A stretch of 10,105 nt of DNA from the NCBI GenBank assembly GCA_004151065.3, contig NWUY0305055191.1, positions 1-10,105 on the forward strand, written 5' to 3'. The notes under the pieces are model-generated. The model did not search any database and was not told the origin of the DNA. It saw only the letters and a list, made by a program, of their open reading frames with translations. This document shows, one piece after another, positions 1 to 7,043 of the stretch. Each line of letters starts with the position of its first letter. Positions within the stretch are counted from its first letter, which is position 1. This DNA comes from Larix sibirica. Lineage: Eukaryota; Streptophyta; Pinopsida; Pinales; Pinaceae. The position numbers were made by a program, and so were the translations under genes.

Positions 1-200
1 TATCCCACCTTCAGACCTAGACATGTTAGCCCTAGACCGCTTATTTAATGAATCTTAGTAGCGAAGTACAACTATAGAACCCCCAGCATGGGAAGGATGG
101 CATGATACAACCTTTTTACCCTTCTCCCTTACTGAAGTGTTTACTTATTACCTGCCCACCTATAGATACCTAGGAGACCTAGACTATACCACTTGGATAA
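1..200. other. Intergenic, nothing recognised
   Basis: I see no gene or RNA. The short word CCTAGAC recurs near 16, 32, 178 and, inside the neighbouring open frame, 312, but this is too short to call a repeat. Confidence 0.4.
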
Positions 201-545
201 ATGAAGCGCTTAGTGAGTCGGTACTGCTATGAACAACCCTTCTATCTTATAAGGAATGGGTGGATCGATCCCTTACTTCTATTTATACTTTTCTTTTTCA
301 TACATATTGACCCTAGACCTTATGATTACAGGTACTATGTATTAGATTATGGTTCGGCCGAGCTTTGGATGATACGATTCAAGAATTTTCGGGCACCCAC
401 TTCCTTCTGGAATCCTTTGTTGCTAGGCACTTACACACCTTTAATATTTAACGCTACGCCCCTGCCTATCGAACCCTTCCCTTCTGTGTTGATAAAAAAC
501 CCGGGCACCCACCTGCTTTCACTACTCCGTGCTTCACCCAACTGA
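201..545 (+). CDS. Hypothetical open frame, 114 codons, one possible membrane segment
   Basis: I do not recognise this frame. It opens at ATG, begins MKRLVSRYCYEQPFYLIRN, and ends at TGA (543-545). Residues about 24-36 (PLLLFILFFFIHI) are strongly hydrophobic and could span a membrane. The rest is rich in Pro, Leu and aromatic residues with no known motif. The word GGGCACCCAC occurs twice inside it, near 389 and 502, suggesting internal duplication rather than protein conservation. Open frames of this size occur by chance in plant mitochondrial intergenic DNA, so expression is doubtful. Confidence 0.15.
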   Translation: MKRLVSRYCYEQPFYLIRNGWIDPLLLFILFFFIHIDPRPYDYRYYVLDYGSAELWMIRFKNFRAPTSFWNPLLLGTYTPLIFNATPLPIEPFPSVLIKNPGTHLLSLLRASPN

Positions 546-734
546 CTTATAATGCCCCCAACTTAGAGCGTTGCACGAGCATTTAACAACTAACACTTCT
601 GAACTAATCGTACTTTATTAGGTACCACTATTACTATTTCTACTATTCTGCCTATTTTTACCTTTACTTACGCACATGCTATTCACCTGTTCAATTTATT
701 ATAATCTTGACTGCTTCACCCTACTTAGTAAATG
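546..734. other. Intergenic, 3' flank of the LINE relic
   Basis: This is the point where LINE similarity ends. There is a stretch of CTA/TTA trinucleotide-like sequence around 620-660. The minus-strand frames contain many stops and no reverse-transcriptase motif. Confidence 0.4.
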
Positions 735-1091
735 GAGGGAGGAGTACTGCCTGCGTGCTTGGCTCCCTTCATGAATGAAGAGCCTTAGATCTTGCTACAT
801 CTTCCAAAACCTTTCAGCCACAAGGAACCTATCCAATCTTTTATAAATCCCAGCTCTTCCTCCTATAGAGTTCCTTCAAGTATGAACTAATTTAACAGGC
901 TCTACATAAACCATATTAAGCTCCTCAAAAAGGGTGAATGAAGTAGTCCGCCAGAGGTTAAACCCTAGCAGCCTCCCCCAGACCTCCCTAGAAGTTAGAG
1001 TCAAGTTTAGGTCTCCCTCCCCACTATTATATTATCCCAACCAGAGTTTGTTGTTGTCCCAGAAAGTTTTTTTGTCCCCATAGGGTCCATA
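735..1091 (-). pseudogene. LINE ORF2 relic, segment 3: C-terminal half of endonuclease
   Basis: This segment starts at YGPYGDKKTFWDNNKLWLG and continues to GDLNLTLTSREVWG, which supplies the Asp and Asn of the EEP active site. It then runs to a degraded form of the plant LINE block TWRNxRxGxxGIxKRLDRFLV. Stops lie at 1032-1034 (TAA), 876-878 (TGA) and 795-797 (TAG). The TGA sits where the family usually has Trp, consistent with TGG to TGA. The second glycine of the usual GGDLN is Glu here (EGDLN). The final Ser-Asp-His motif of the EEP domain is not found and similarity fades near 735. Confidence 0.85.
767..780. repeat. 14 bp palindrome inside the LINE relic
   Basis: CTTCAT and ATGAAG face each other across two bases. 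It is short and could be chance. Confidence 0.3.
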
Positions 1092-1259
1092 TATTAACAA
1101 AATTGAAAACTTGACCTAGAACCTTAGCTTTACCTTCTAGAAGAATACCCGCGGAGATAACATTAGTAGAAAGGGCATCAATGCTTGTATTCCATCCTGT
1201 CACAATACCCCCCGACAAACCCTCAGCATCAATAGAACAGAAACTCCAATCTTGAAAAA
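1092..1259 (-). pseudogene. LINE ORF2 relic, segment 2: central endonuclease, shifted frame
   Basis: This segment is read one frame away from its neighbours. It carries DWSFCSIDAEGLSGG followed by IVTGWN, the conserved central block of plant LINE endonucleases, and then KVLGQVFNFVN leading into the next segment. The frame returns to that of segment 1 inside a TA dinucleotide run (1089-1094). Both shifts therefore sit in simple runs where replication slippage is expected. There are no internal stops within this piece. Confidence 0.82.
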
Positions 1260-2006
1260 GGAAGACAGAACAGCAATGGACTTTTAACCTACACACATGG
1301 TTTCTTGTAACATAACAACATCCGGCTTATACACTTTCAAAACTCTTTTTAGGAATTGCAATTTTAGGGCACCCCCAACCCCTCTCACATTCAATGATAG
1401 AATTCTCATTAGGTCACCTTCCTCGGGCACAACGTTTATATAGTTTCCTTCTCTCCGCGACATTTGGATCCAGATTCTATCTGTTACTTTTCCTTGATCA
1501 TCTAACCGATTCCATACTGATGCGAGACCAAGTTCCACGTGCAAGCGCTACCGGAGGACTTCATTAACAATGATACTTTGTCGCTCTGGATCTGATGTTA
1601 TAAATATAATGGGACCCAACTCATAAACTTCCATGCTTTCGACAATATCTGACAGTTGTAGGGCTCCAAAGCCTGCCTCCACCATCTGCAGATTATCGTC
1701 CAGGTAAGGAACCGTCAGGGTTGCTTCCTCTTCCGCATCCGGTTTTTCATCTTCCGACTCGGATAGGGTAAGCGCTCCTGTGACTCGTCGTTCCCCTGGA
1801 TTTGATTTGATTTTGGCATGACGAGGGTCCACGGCTTCACGCATCTCAGATCTTCTTTGTTGTATCTTGTCTCATTCAATCTTCTGTAAGTCAACTGTAG
1901 GTTTATAGTGCTGCATTATTATTGCAGTTATCCTCTTTGTTTCTTCGTCGATTGTATATTCCCTTTGTTTATAATAAAACTTTTGTTTCCTCCCTTTCTT
2001 AGGCAT
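1260..2006 (-). pseudogene. LINE ORF2 relic, segment 1: N-terminal region and start of endonuclease
   Basis: The frame opens at an ATG (2004-2006) beginning MPKKGRKQKF, with an in-frame TGA ten codons upstream (2034-2036), so this ATG is a reasonable original start. A basic N-terminus is followed by an acidic stretch (ESEDEKPDAEEE), then a linker leading to the endonuclease motifs LSLNVRG and LQETM. The frame is broken by TGA at 1872-1874, TAG at 1548-1550 and TAA at 1284-1286. The reading frame continues coherently on both sides of each stop, which points to point mutations in one ancestral ORF. A one-base shift follows, most likely in the A run at 1255-1259. The first 150 or so residues match no family I recognise. 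Their link to the LINE rests on frame continuity with the endonuclease. Confidence 0.82.
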
Positions 2007-2319
2007 GGTTGCAGTGTCTCCTGGTTCGCTTCTTCACCAGCACGAGTTGGTTAGAGTTTATACTTATTCTTGAGGCATCTCAAAGCGGGTCCCTTCTAGC
2101 AAGGTTTACTCCCTTTCTTTTTTGGGGTTATCCCTTTTGCTCTAGGGTGGTTTATTGCTCATCTTCCTCCAGCTGCGCCCTGCAGGAGCGTAGAATATAA
2201 TAAGGCAGCGGAAGGAAAGAGGTATAACTTGGCCTTGCCCTAAGGGGAGGAAAAATATGGAGTTTCAAACTCAAATAGGTTAGGTCCGCCTAGAACCGCC
2301 ATACACCAGCGGATAGCTT
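2007..2319. other. Gene-free stretch upstream of the LINE ORF2 start
   Basis: On the minus strand this would be the LINE 5' side, where ORF1 would be expected. I see no zinc-knuckle (CxxCxxxxHxxxxC) or other ORF1 motif. A non-ATG open frame at 2009-2200 on the plus strand has no recognisable content. The 5' limit of the element therefore cannot be placed. Confidence 0.4.
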
Positions 2320-2364
2320 CTATTACCTGTGAAGCCTTTTTATTACCTGTTCATAACCTGTTTC
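2318..2364 (+). repeat. TTACCTGT short direct repeats
   Basis: TATTACCTGT occurs twice about 20 bases apart, and ATAACCTGTTT follows shortly after. This is a small degenerate tandem cluster. Confidence 0.45.
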
Positions 2365-2407
2365 TACCACTTTATGACTGTTAGTCTAACTGTGTCACTT
2401 TCATTTC

Positions 2408-2450
2408 ATTGAGAGGGCTAGGGCTATTGAGAGGGCAGAAGGCTAGGGCT
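2408..2450 (+). repeat. Adjacent duplication, 18 bp and 25 bp units
   Basis: ATTGAGAGGGCTAGGGCT (2408-2425) is followed directly by the same unit (2426-2450) carrying a 7 bp insertion after GAGAGGGC. Copy and flank agree exactly outside the insertion, so the duplication looks recent. Confidence 0.8.
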
Positions 2451-2568
2451 TCTATATTATAGGGCAGAGGGCCATTTCAAAGATGCATTGATGCGCCAGG
2501 AAAGATGCCTTGACGGGATAATTGGGCCAGGAAGGTAGGGTCTGTTTATTAGCTTATTTGCATTAGGT

Positions 2569-2673
2569 ATGGAAGGAAGGCGAAGCAGTACATCCATCTT
2601 CGAGCGCCTCATGATGAAGGGATAGATGGATTTATTAATTGATGGAAGGAAGGCGCAGCCATACATCCATTCT
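2569..2673 (+). repeat. 32 bp direct repeat pair, offset 73 bp
   Basis: ATGGAAGGAAGGCG at 2569 and again at 2642 each begin a 32 bp block ending in ACATCCAT plus a few bases, with only a few mismatches. The spacer also holds GATGGA and CATC words, so weak inverted pairing is possible between the copies. Confidence 0.8.
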
Positions 2674-2710
2674 CTTCTATTTTATCTATAAATGCTCACA
2701 ATATATAAAT

Positions 2711-2790
2711 GGGTAGTTCCCGAGATCAATGGTTAGTTACCAGGATAGCAGGGATAGTGACCAAGATCAGAGATAGTTCCCGGGATAACA
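2711..2790 (+). repeat. 20 bp minisatellite, four copies
   Basis: Four consecutive units keep a period of exactly 20 bases: GGGTAGTTCCCGAGATCAAT (2711), GGTTAGTTACCAGGATAGCA (2731), GGGATAGTGACCAAGATCAG (2751) and AGATAGTTCCCGGGATAACA (2771). They share the frame G-TAGT--CC--GAT. Substitutions have accumulated but no indels, which suggests an old array. It stops abruptly at 2791. Confidence 0.85.
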
Positions 2791-2863
2791 TGACCGACCC
2801 TAGGAAATTGCCATAGAGCTGGGCCATCCACATAGCATTGATCAGGGTCTTTCCTATAATCAG

Positions 2864-2934
2864 CGTCCAGCGTATACATTTATTCCGTCCAGCGTGGGAG
2901 AGCTAGTAATTTATTCGTGGTTCCAGCGTACATA
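2864..2934 (+). repeat. CGTCCAGCGT degenerate tandem repeat, three copies
   Basis: CGTCCAGCGT begins units at 2864 and 2886, both ending in TTTATTC. The second carries an extra 9 bp block. A third partial copy (GGTTCCAGCGTACATA) ends at 2934. Confidence 0.7.
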
Positions 2935-3860
2935 TCGAAACCACATGCACGCCAGTCTATCTATTATAGTTTTTTCCTTTTTATTTATTTGGCCTTATCC
3001 TTCTTGGCGGGTATGACGAGAGAGGATCTGGCATTGCTCGCTTGCTTGCTTCTCACCGCCGACCTTGCTTGCTTGCCTGCTGCCACAGTACATTATTGCT
3101 TCCATTTTCATTACGATTTCTTTTCGCCTTATCTTAACGAATATGAACGTGCTTTACCTTGCTCGACCTTGATTGTGACCTTTATCTTCTGGATATCTGG
3201 ATGACCAATGAGTGAGTTCCGATGGGCCTGGGCGTGTGTCTTCTGCTGGTGATGGGAGTTACAATTCCGATGATTAGTATGTTTCCCTTTCTTCGTGCTG
3301 GTTACTTCCATATGCGGCTGCTACTTTGGTACCTGATACTTTACCCCCCATAGCTGACAGCTTTCTCTGATACACAACAACGGAGGGTCGAACACGAGGA
3401 CGGTTCGATCTTTATTCACCAAACCAGTAGTTGTGGCCGGTTTATACTTCTACAAATAAGATATATCCAGTGGGAGGGCGGGTTGATCTACAAAGGATCT
3501 ATATAAAGATCGAGTCCTATCCAGTTCTTCGGGTCTTAGTAGGCTTTAATGATTCATTACCACCCTACTTTTCTCTTTACTCCATAGAGGAGTTGTTCAG
3601 AAGAGTTATAGATTGCGTTCTTTTGCCCCCCTTATCCTTTTTTTGACAAAGAATTCCCACGCATTTCTTTTTACTTATAGTGTATTGTTCAATCTCGAAC
3701 TTATCCACCAACTAGCACTCAAACTGGCGGGAATACCTCCTGCAATGTGGAGAGGGAAGACCCTTATTCCTGCAATTGGGATGGGGCAGTTGTATAGCAG
3801 TTACGGAGGGGAGACCTTTACCCAAGTATTTTTACTGTTATCATCCATGTGCCACCTTTA
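2935..3860. other. Gene-free stretch with chance open frames
   Basis: Open frames at 2917-3204, 3431-3646 and 3613-3861 lack an ATG start (they begin GTG or TTG) and resemble no protein I know. The first has a hydrophobic run near residues 17-32 only because the DNA is T-rich. CTTGCTTGC words repeat at 3040-3080. No RNA gene is visible. Confidence 0.4.
3036..3084 (+). repeat. CTTGCTTGCTT simple repeat, two clusters
   Basis: GCTTGCTTGCTT near 3040 and CTTGCTTGCTTGCC near 3064 flank a 15 bp spacer. This is a small tetranucleotide (TTGC) repeat of slippage type. Confidence 0.6.
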
Positions 3861-4346
3861 GAGAATTGGATGTTTACGAAGTACGATTAGTGACTCGCCT
3901 GACATTATACAAATACATGCAGCTTGCTATGTTCTGCAAAGCTCGCCCCTAAAAGGGCTTTCCGAATAGAGGCCCGTAGGAATTCACGAGAACAAGAGGC
4001 AAGTGTTTAAAAATGCCTAAACGAACGGTTCAAGAATGAATGAGCTTAAACTTCCAACATGAGCAGCACTTTTTTTATACACCGAAACCACCGGATTGAC
4101 TCAACGAACGCTTGCTCTAAAATAGGATCTAATGTCAATATATAGCCTGATCACACGTATGCTTTCCCGAACTGCTTTTATCTCTGGTCTAAGCCCAAAA
4201 CGTGTTATAAACTGTTCGGTCCCACTCGATCAATCATCCCAAACACATGAAGTTTTAGAACCAACCTCTACATAGGCATAAGATACTGATGAGACCACAT
4301 TAAAGTTTTAGTTACATTAAACACACACAAAACCTCAAAGACAAAC
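3861..4346. other. Gene-free stretch, nothing firm
   Basis: I see no open frame over 60 codons and no tRNA. A weak GCCC/GGGC hairpin lies near 3948-3961. ACGAACGGTTC at 4021-4031 recalls the end of a group II intron domain V, but the matching 5' strand is missing. Confidence 0.35.
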
Positions 4347-4433
4347 AAGCTGGCTAATATAAGACCTTAAACCTAACCTATTCATAATAACGAACGGTAG
4401 TTTATATTAGTAGTAGAAGCTCGCTAATATAAC
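4347..4433 (+). repeat. 16 bp direct repeat pair, offset 70 bp
   Basis: AAGCTGGCTAATATAA (4347) and AAGCTCGCTAATATAA (4417) differ at one base. Their further flanks do not align well. Confidence 0.65.
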
Positions 4434-4653
4434 ACATAATAGTTGAAACCGAAGAACAATTTGTATTTATTTCATTAATAGTGGCCGACCCAGCCACCCT
4501 CTCTGTTCACACGGCATTGCTTAAATTAAGAAGTAAAAACCTCACCCTCCTACCCTCAGGTGAGCCCTGTCCTCTGATTTGAGGTAATTATCGATCTGGG
4601 ATAGCTCAGTTCAGTCAGTTAAAAGAAGACTCTCCCATAAACTAAAAAACTAC

Positions 4654-4665
4654 CTTATATATAAG
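4654..4665. repeat. 12 bp perfect palindrome CTTATATATAAG
   Basis: This is a self-complementary 12-mer. The flanking ACC and GGT could extend pairing around one mismatch. It is AT-rich and may be chance. Confidence 0.4.
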
Positions 4666-4806
4666 AAGGTTTAAACTATGATGTGTATTATAAAGGACTT
4701 TCGATCGACCTGTTTGTTTTCACTTGAAAGGATAAGCCGGCCTATTAGTAAACTAAGTTATTATATTAGCAAGCAATAAAGGAATAGTAATTGAAACCTT
4801 ATAATG

Positions 4807-4818
4807 AACTAGCTAGTT
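4807..4818. repeat. 12 bp perfect palindrome AACTAGCTAGTT
   Basis: This is a self-complementary 12-mer with no further pairing in its flanks. Its function is unknown. Confidence 0.4.
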
Positions 4819-5608
4819 GGAGGCCGACTAAGCGCTCTTTTACAACCCTTGCCCTTACAACCTTAACCTTACCTCCCATTAGGTAAAATATGAAATTACC
4901 TTAATCCCGATATCTATGTATCGATATATGCCTAACCTAAAAGAATAACGAAAAGCCAAAATATTAATTGGGTTATATATATATATCTAACGAGCTTACC
5001 AGGGGTGATATAGCCTAAGCCAAACACCCTAAACCACTCTAAGTTTCTGTTTCTGGCCACACCTTCACTACTGGAAACACCCCCAATAAGCGTCTGGAGA
5101 GCTGGAGTAACTCACCCAATGTTAGCAGGTCTTGTGGTTCAGGTACTATATTCCGCCCGACTATATAGCTAGAGAGACATATATCGATGTATAGCATGGG
5201 TGGATTTTTAGCTATTCTTGCCTAGAGTACTGGAGCTTTTTCTTGGGTTGGGATGGGAGCGCAATCTTAATCAGGTTAAACCCATCTGTCCTGGTTACTT
5301 CGATACGCCCCGAGCCGCACTAATCGGGCTAAAGCCCCTACCTATGCTAAGCTTCATGCCCCTTCTTTTGCCACATATTTCTCTCTGGCATACACGAAAC
5401 CTTGCCCCAGCCACATTAGACCAAAAGTACAAGCCGCCTAGGTCTGGACACTAGCTAAATGCCATCTAGCCATCGTTCACCTTATCCTCGTTTATATATT
5501 GTAGGAGCCCATTTTATTATCTGTTTTAGTGCCTGACCCTTTTTGTTGCCCCTTCTAACGGCCTTTGCCTTTTTTCCTGCTGCCTTATACGCCTTAGATG
5601 CTGGTTAA

Positions 5609-5710
5609 TTTACTCGCTATGAATCCACAACTGACGAATCTGGAACAGGATATGCTGCTAGCGGAAATGCTGGTCGAAGTGATGGCAGGAAAGCTTTAAC
5701 TGGCACATAA
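5609..5710 (+). other. Short coding-like frame, 33 codons, no ATG
   Basis: Between TAA (5606-5608) and TAA (5708-5710) one frame reads residues such as ESTTDESGTGYAASGNAGRS. A large share of codons start with G and the composition is Gly/Ser/Ala-rich, unlike the Leu/Phe/Ser-rich chance frames nearby. It could be a shred of a lost gene. I recognise no family. The same DNA in another frame encodes a 26-residue ATG frame (5619-5699), also unknown. Confidence 0.2.
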
Positions 5711-5753
5711 AAGTAATCAACTGGATGGGTTCAAAGTAAGTGACTAAAACCGC

Positions 5754-5840
5754 TCAACGAGAAGACTGCATTGTCATATAAGCGAATTACTTTTTATACA
5801 GCGTTGGAAACATGGATTCATTTATCAACGAGAAGATTGC
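5754..5840 (+). repeat. 16 bp direct repeat pair, offset 71 bp
   Basis: TCAACGAGAAGACTGC (5754) and TCAACGAGAAGATTGC (5825) differ at one base. Confidence 0.65.
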
Positions 5841-6114
5841 GCATCTATTGAGGGAGGGCTACTAGATATAGTTATAGGTGTAAAAGGACACTTATAAAAT
5901 TGACTTTCAGAGACACATAATTATATGGGACCTAGCATTTATACACCAAGTACTTTAGTTACAAGTTTGAGTAGTGAGTGAGGTACCTTACTTCATCGGT
6001 AAGTATAATATCTAGAGCATCAAGTAGAGGGTTTCAGATTTAGGGTTTAGAGGATCAACAGTGGTATGAGACCAAACTAATAACTATTACTGGCTTACTC
6101 GTTTCCTCAATCCA
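5841..6114. other. Gene-free stretch
   Basis: I see no open frame, RNA gene or repeat. TTTAGGGTTTAG near 6040 resembles the plant telomere repeat TTTAGGG but is under two units, so it is not called. Confidence 0.4.
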
Positions 6115-6236
6115 GCTAATCATCCGTGTTACAATCCCTCCCTGAAAGAGCTCCAGACGTAACAGGCAGCTTATCCTCCGTTTCATTATTACTCCCTGAA
6201 AGAGCTCCAGACGCTACAGGTAGTTATTCATTCATG
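6115..6236 (+). repeat. 54 bp tandem repeat, about two copies
   Basis: CTCCCTGAAAGAGCTCCAGA starts at 6138 and again at 6192. The block GCTAATCATCCG (6115) also returns as GCTTATCCTCCG (6169), the same 54 bp step, so the array starts upstream of 6138. The period is a multiple of three. In one frame both copies read LPERAPDxTGS, but no ATG-started protein contains them, so the frame is more likely a by-product than a conserved coding repeat. Confidence 0.85.
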
Positions 6237-6250
6237 TTCCAAATGGCAGC

Positions 6251-6311
6251 GTACGACACAGCTGGACACTTTATATTTCATGTACTGGCACTAGCTTACT
6301 TAGCTGGGAAC
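6251..6311 (+). repeat. Repeat family C, copy C0
   Basis: The order is GTACGACACAGCTGGACA, then ATTTCATGTACTGGCACTAGC, then TAGCTGGGAAC. The same order of blocks returns at 7044-7320, after an unrelated 700 bp insert. This copy lacks the CAGACA expansion. Confidence 0.75.
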
Positions 6312-6436
6312 TGCTTATGCAGGACACTCCCATTTAATATAAGACTCACAGCTTCATTGAAACAAAACCTGTACCACCTCCTTTCAAGTTGGATCCGTGG
6401 CAGAACAGCCGTAACCTCCATTTGATTCTATCAAGC

Positions 6437-6798
6437 ATTCAATTCTAACAGAGGAAATCTATTAAGCATTCGATTCTGACAAGCAATCATGAAATTTTTA
6501 TTCAGGCAGGAAAACCACCACCTTTTAGTTTCATGTGCCCCCACTGCATTTTATTGAAAAGACAGCGAAAACACCACCTATATGGGTTATTTGCCTTATT
6601 CACTGATTTATATTGAACAGACAGGGAACCACCTTTAATTGTTTTATTCGCTTATGGCCAGAAAACACCATATGGGGTATTTGCCTTATTCACTGATTGA
6701 ACAGACTGGGAATCCATAAGTTTCATTCAATTCCGGCAAGGAATCTATAAAGCATTTTATTCAGGCAGGGAACCACCACCTTCTAAGTTTGTATGTGC
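6437..6798 (+). repeat. Nested duplication A-B-B'-A'
   Basis: Block A (6437-6538) and block A' (6725-6798) are collinear. Both hold ATTCAATTC, then AATCTAT, AAGCATT, TTCAGGCAGG, CCACCACCTT and AGTTT, and end ATGTGC; A has about 28 extra bases. Between them lie B (6572-6628) and B' (6666-6712). B and B' share a 21-base exact match at 6588-6608 and 6678-6698, followed by TGAACAGAC and GGGAA. The core CAGGGAACCACC recurs in variants throughout, so A and B may themselves be diverged copies of one smaller unit. Confidence 0.8.
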
Positions 6799-7043
6799 AT
6801 CTTTAACTACCGGGAACTATCTTCTTAGTCGTGAATCGCTTTCCTGGTTTTTAAACACACTTTTACTTTAACTTACACAACTTTACAAAACTCATCTGTT
6901 TTTTTAACCACCGGCACGAACTGAATGCATGTCTTAATCACTGGTTTTAGCATACCCAACTTTTAGGAATGTTTACCATACGCTACCGGGTAACTTTACA
7001 TTTCACGAAGGCACTATATTCACCAAAGCACTTTATGTCAGCA
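6799..7043 (+). other. Link between repeat blocks, one diverged C-like copy
   Basis: GGTAACTTTACATTTCACGAAGGCAC (around 6989-7014) keeps the spacing of the C family block but is strongly diverged. The rest is unremarkable. Confidence 0.35.

Larger units (their letters stand above)
735..2006 (-). mobile_element. Degraded plant LINE (non-LTR retrotransposon) fragment, ORF2 5' part
   Basis: Minus-strand translation gives a LINE ORF2 N-terminus followed by an endonuclease/exonuclease/phosphatase (EEP) domain, whose role is to nick target DNA for target-primed reverse transcription. Landmarks in order are ILSLNVRGVGG (Asn codon 1389-1391), VVMLQETM (Glu codon 1302-1304), GLSGGIVTGWN, YGPYGDKKTFW (from 1091 down), GDLNLTLTSREVWG (Asp codon 1011-1013) and GIYKRLDRFLV (Asp codon 831-833). 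This order is typical of plant LINEs. The reverse transcriptase and RNase H regions are absent, and no LINE similarity is seen below about 735. Ordinary LINE copies lose the 5' end. This one keeps the ORF2 start and loses the 3' part, so it was probably cut by later rearrangement. It is certainly non-functional. The low-coordinate boundary is approximate and I saw no target-site duplication. Confidence 0.88.
4434..5608. other. Gene-free stretch with minor palindromes
   Basis: There is no recognised gene. A non-ATG frame at 5218-5454 has no family resemblance. A TA run lies at 4974-4986. A 14-base tRNA-like word (GGGATAGCTCAGTT, 4598-4611) has no tRNA body behind it. Confidence 0.4.

Noticed and set aside
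795-1874. In-frame stops in the LINE relic repaired by U-to-C RNA editing
   Set aside because: Such editing occurs in some ferns and hornworts, but the two frameshifts and missing reverse transcriptase make a functional product impossible.
3376-3401. T-loop-like GGTTCGATC near 3395
   Set aside because: The 70 bases upstream do not fold into a tRNA cloverleaf by eye.
2009-3861. Open frames at 2009-2200, 2457-2666, 2917-3204, 3129-3311, 3431-3646 and 3613-3861
   Set aside because: Most start at GTG or TTG, all are under 100 codons, and none shows a motif; they overlap repeats or lie in T-rich sequence.
4021-4031. ACGAACGGTTC resembling the 3' strand of group II intron domain V
   Set aside because: The required GAGCCGT-like 5' strand at the right distance and a domain VI bulged A are not found.
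4598-4611. tRNA-like word GGGATAGCTCAGTT, as in chloroplast-type tRNA-Phe
   Set aside because: No anticodon arm, T arm or 3' acceptor strand follows; 14 matching bases alone may be chance.
6035-6050. Possible plant telomere repeat TTTAGGG
   Set aside because: Fewer than two complete units, without an array.
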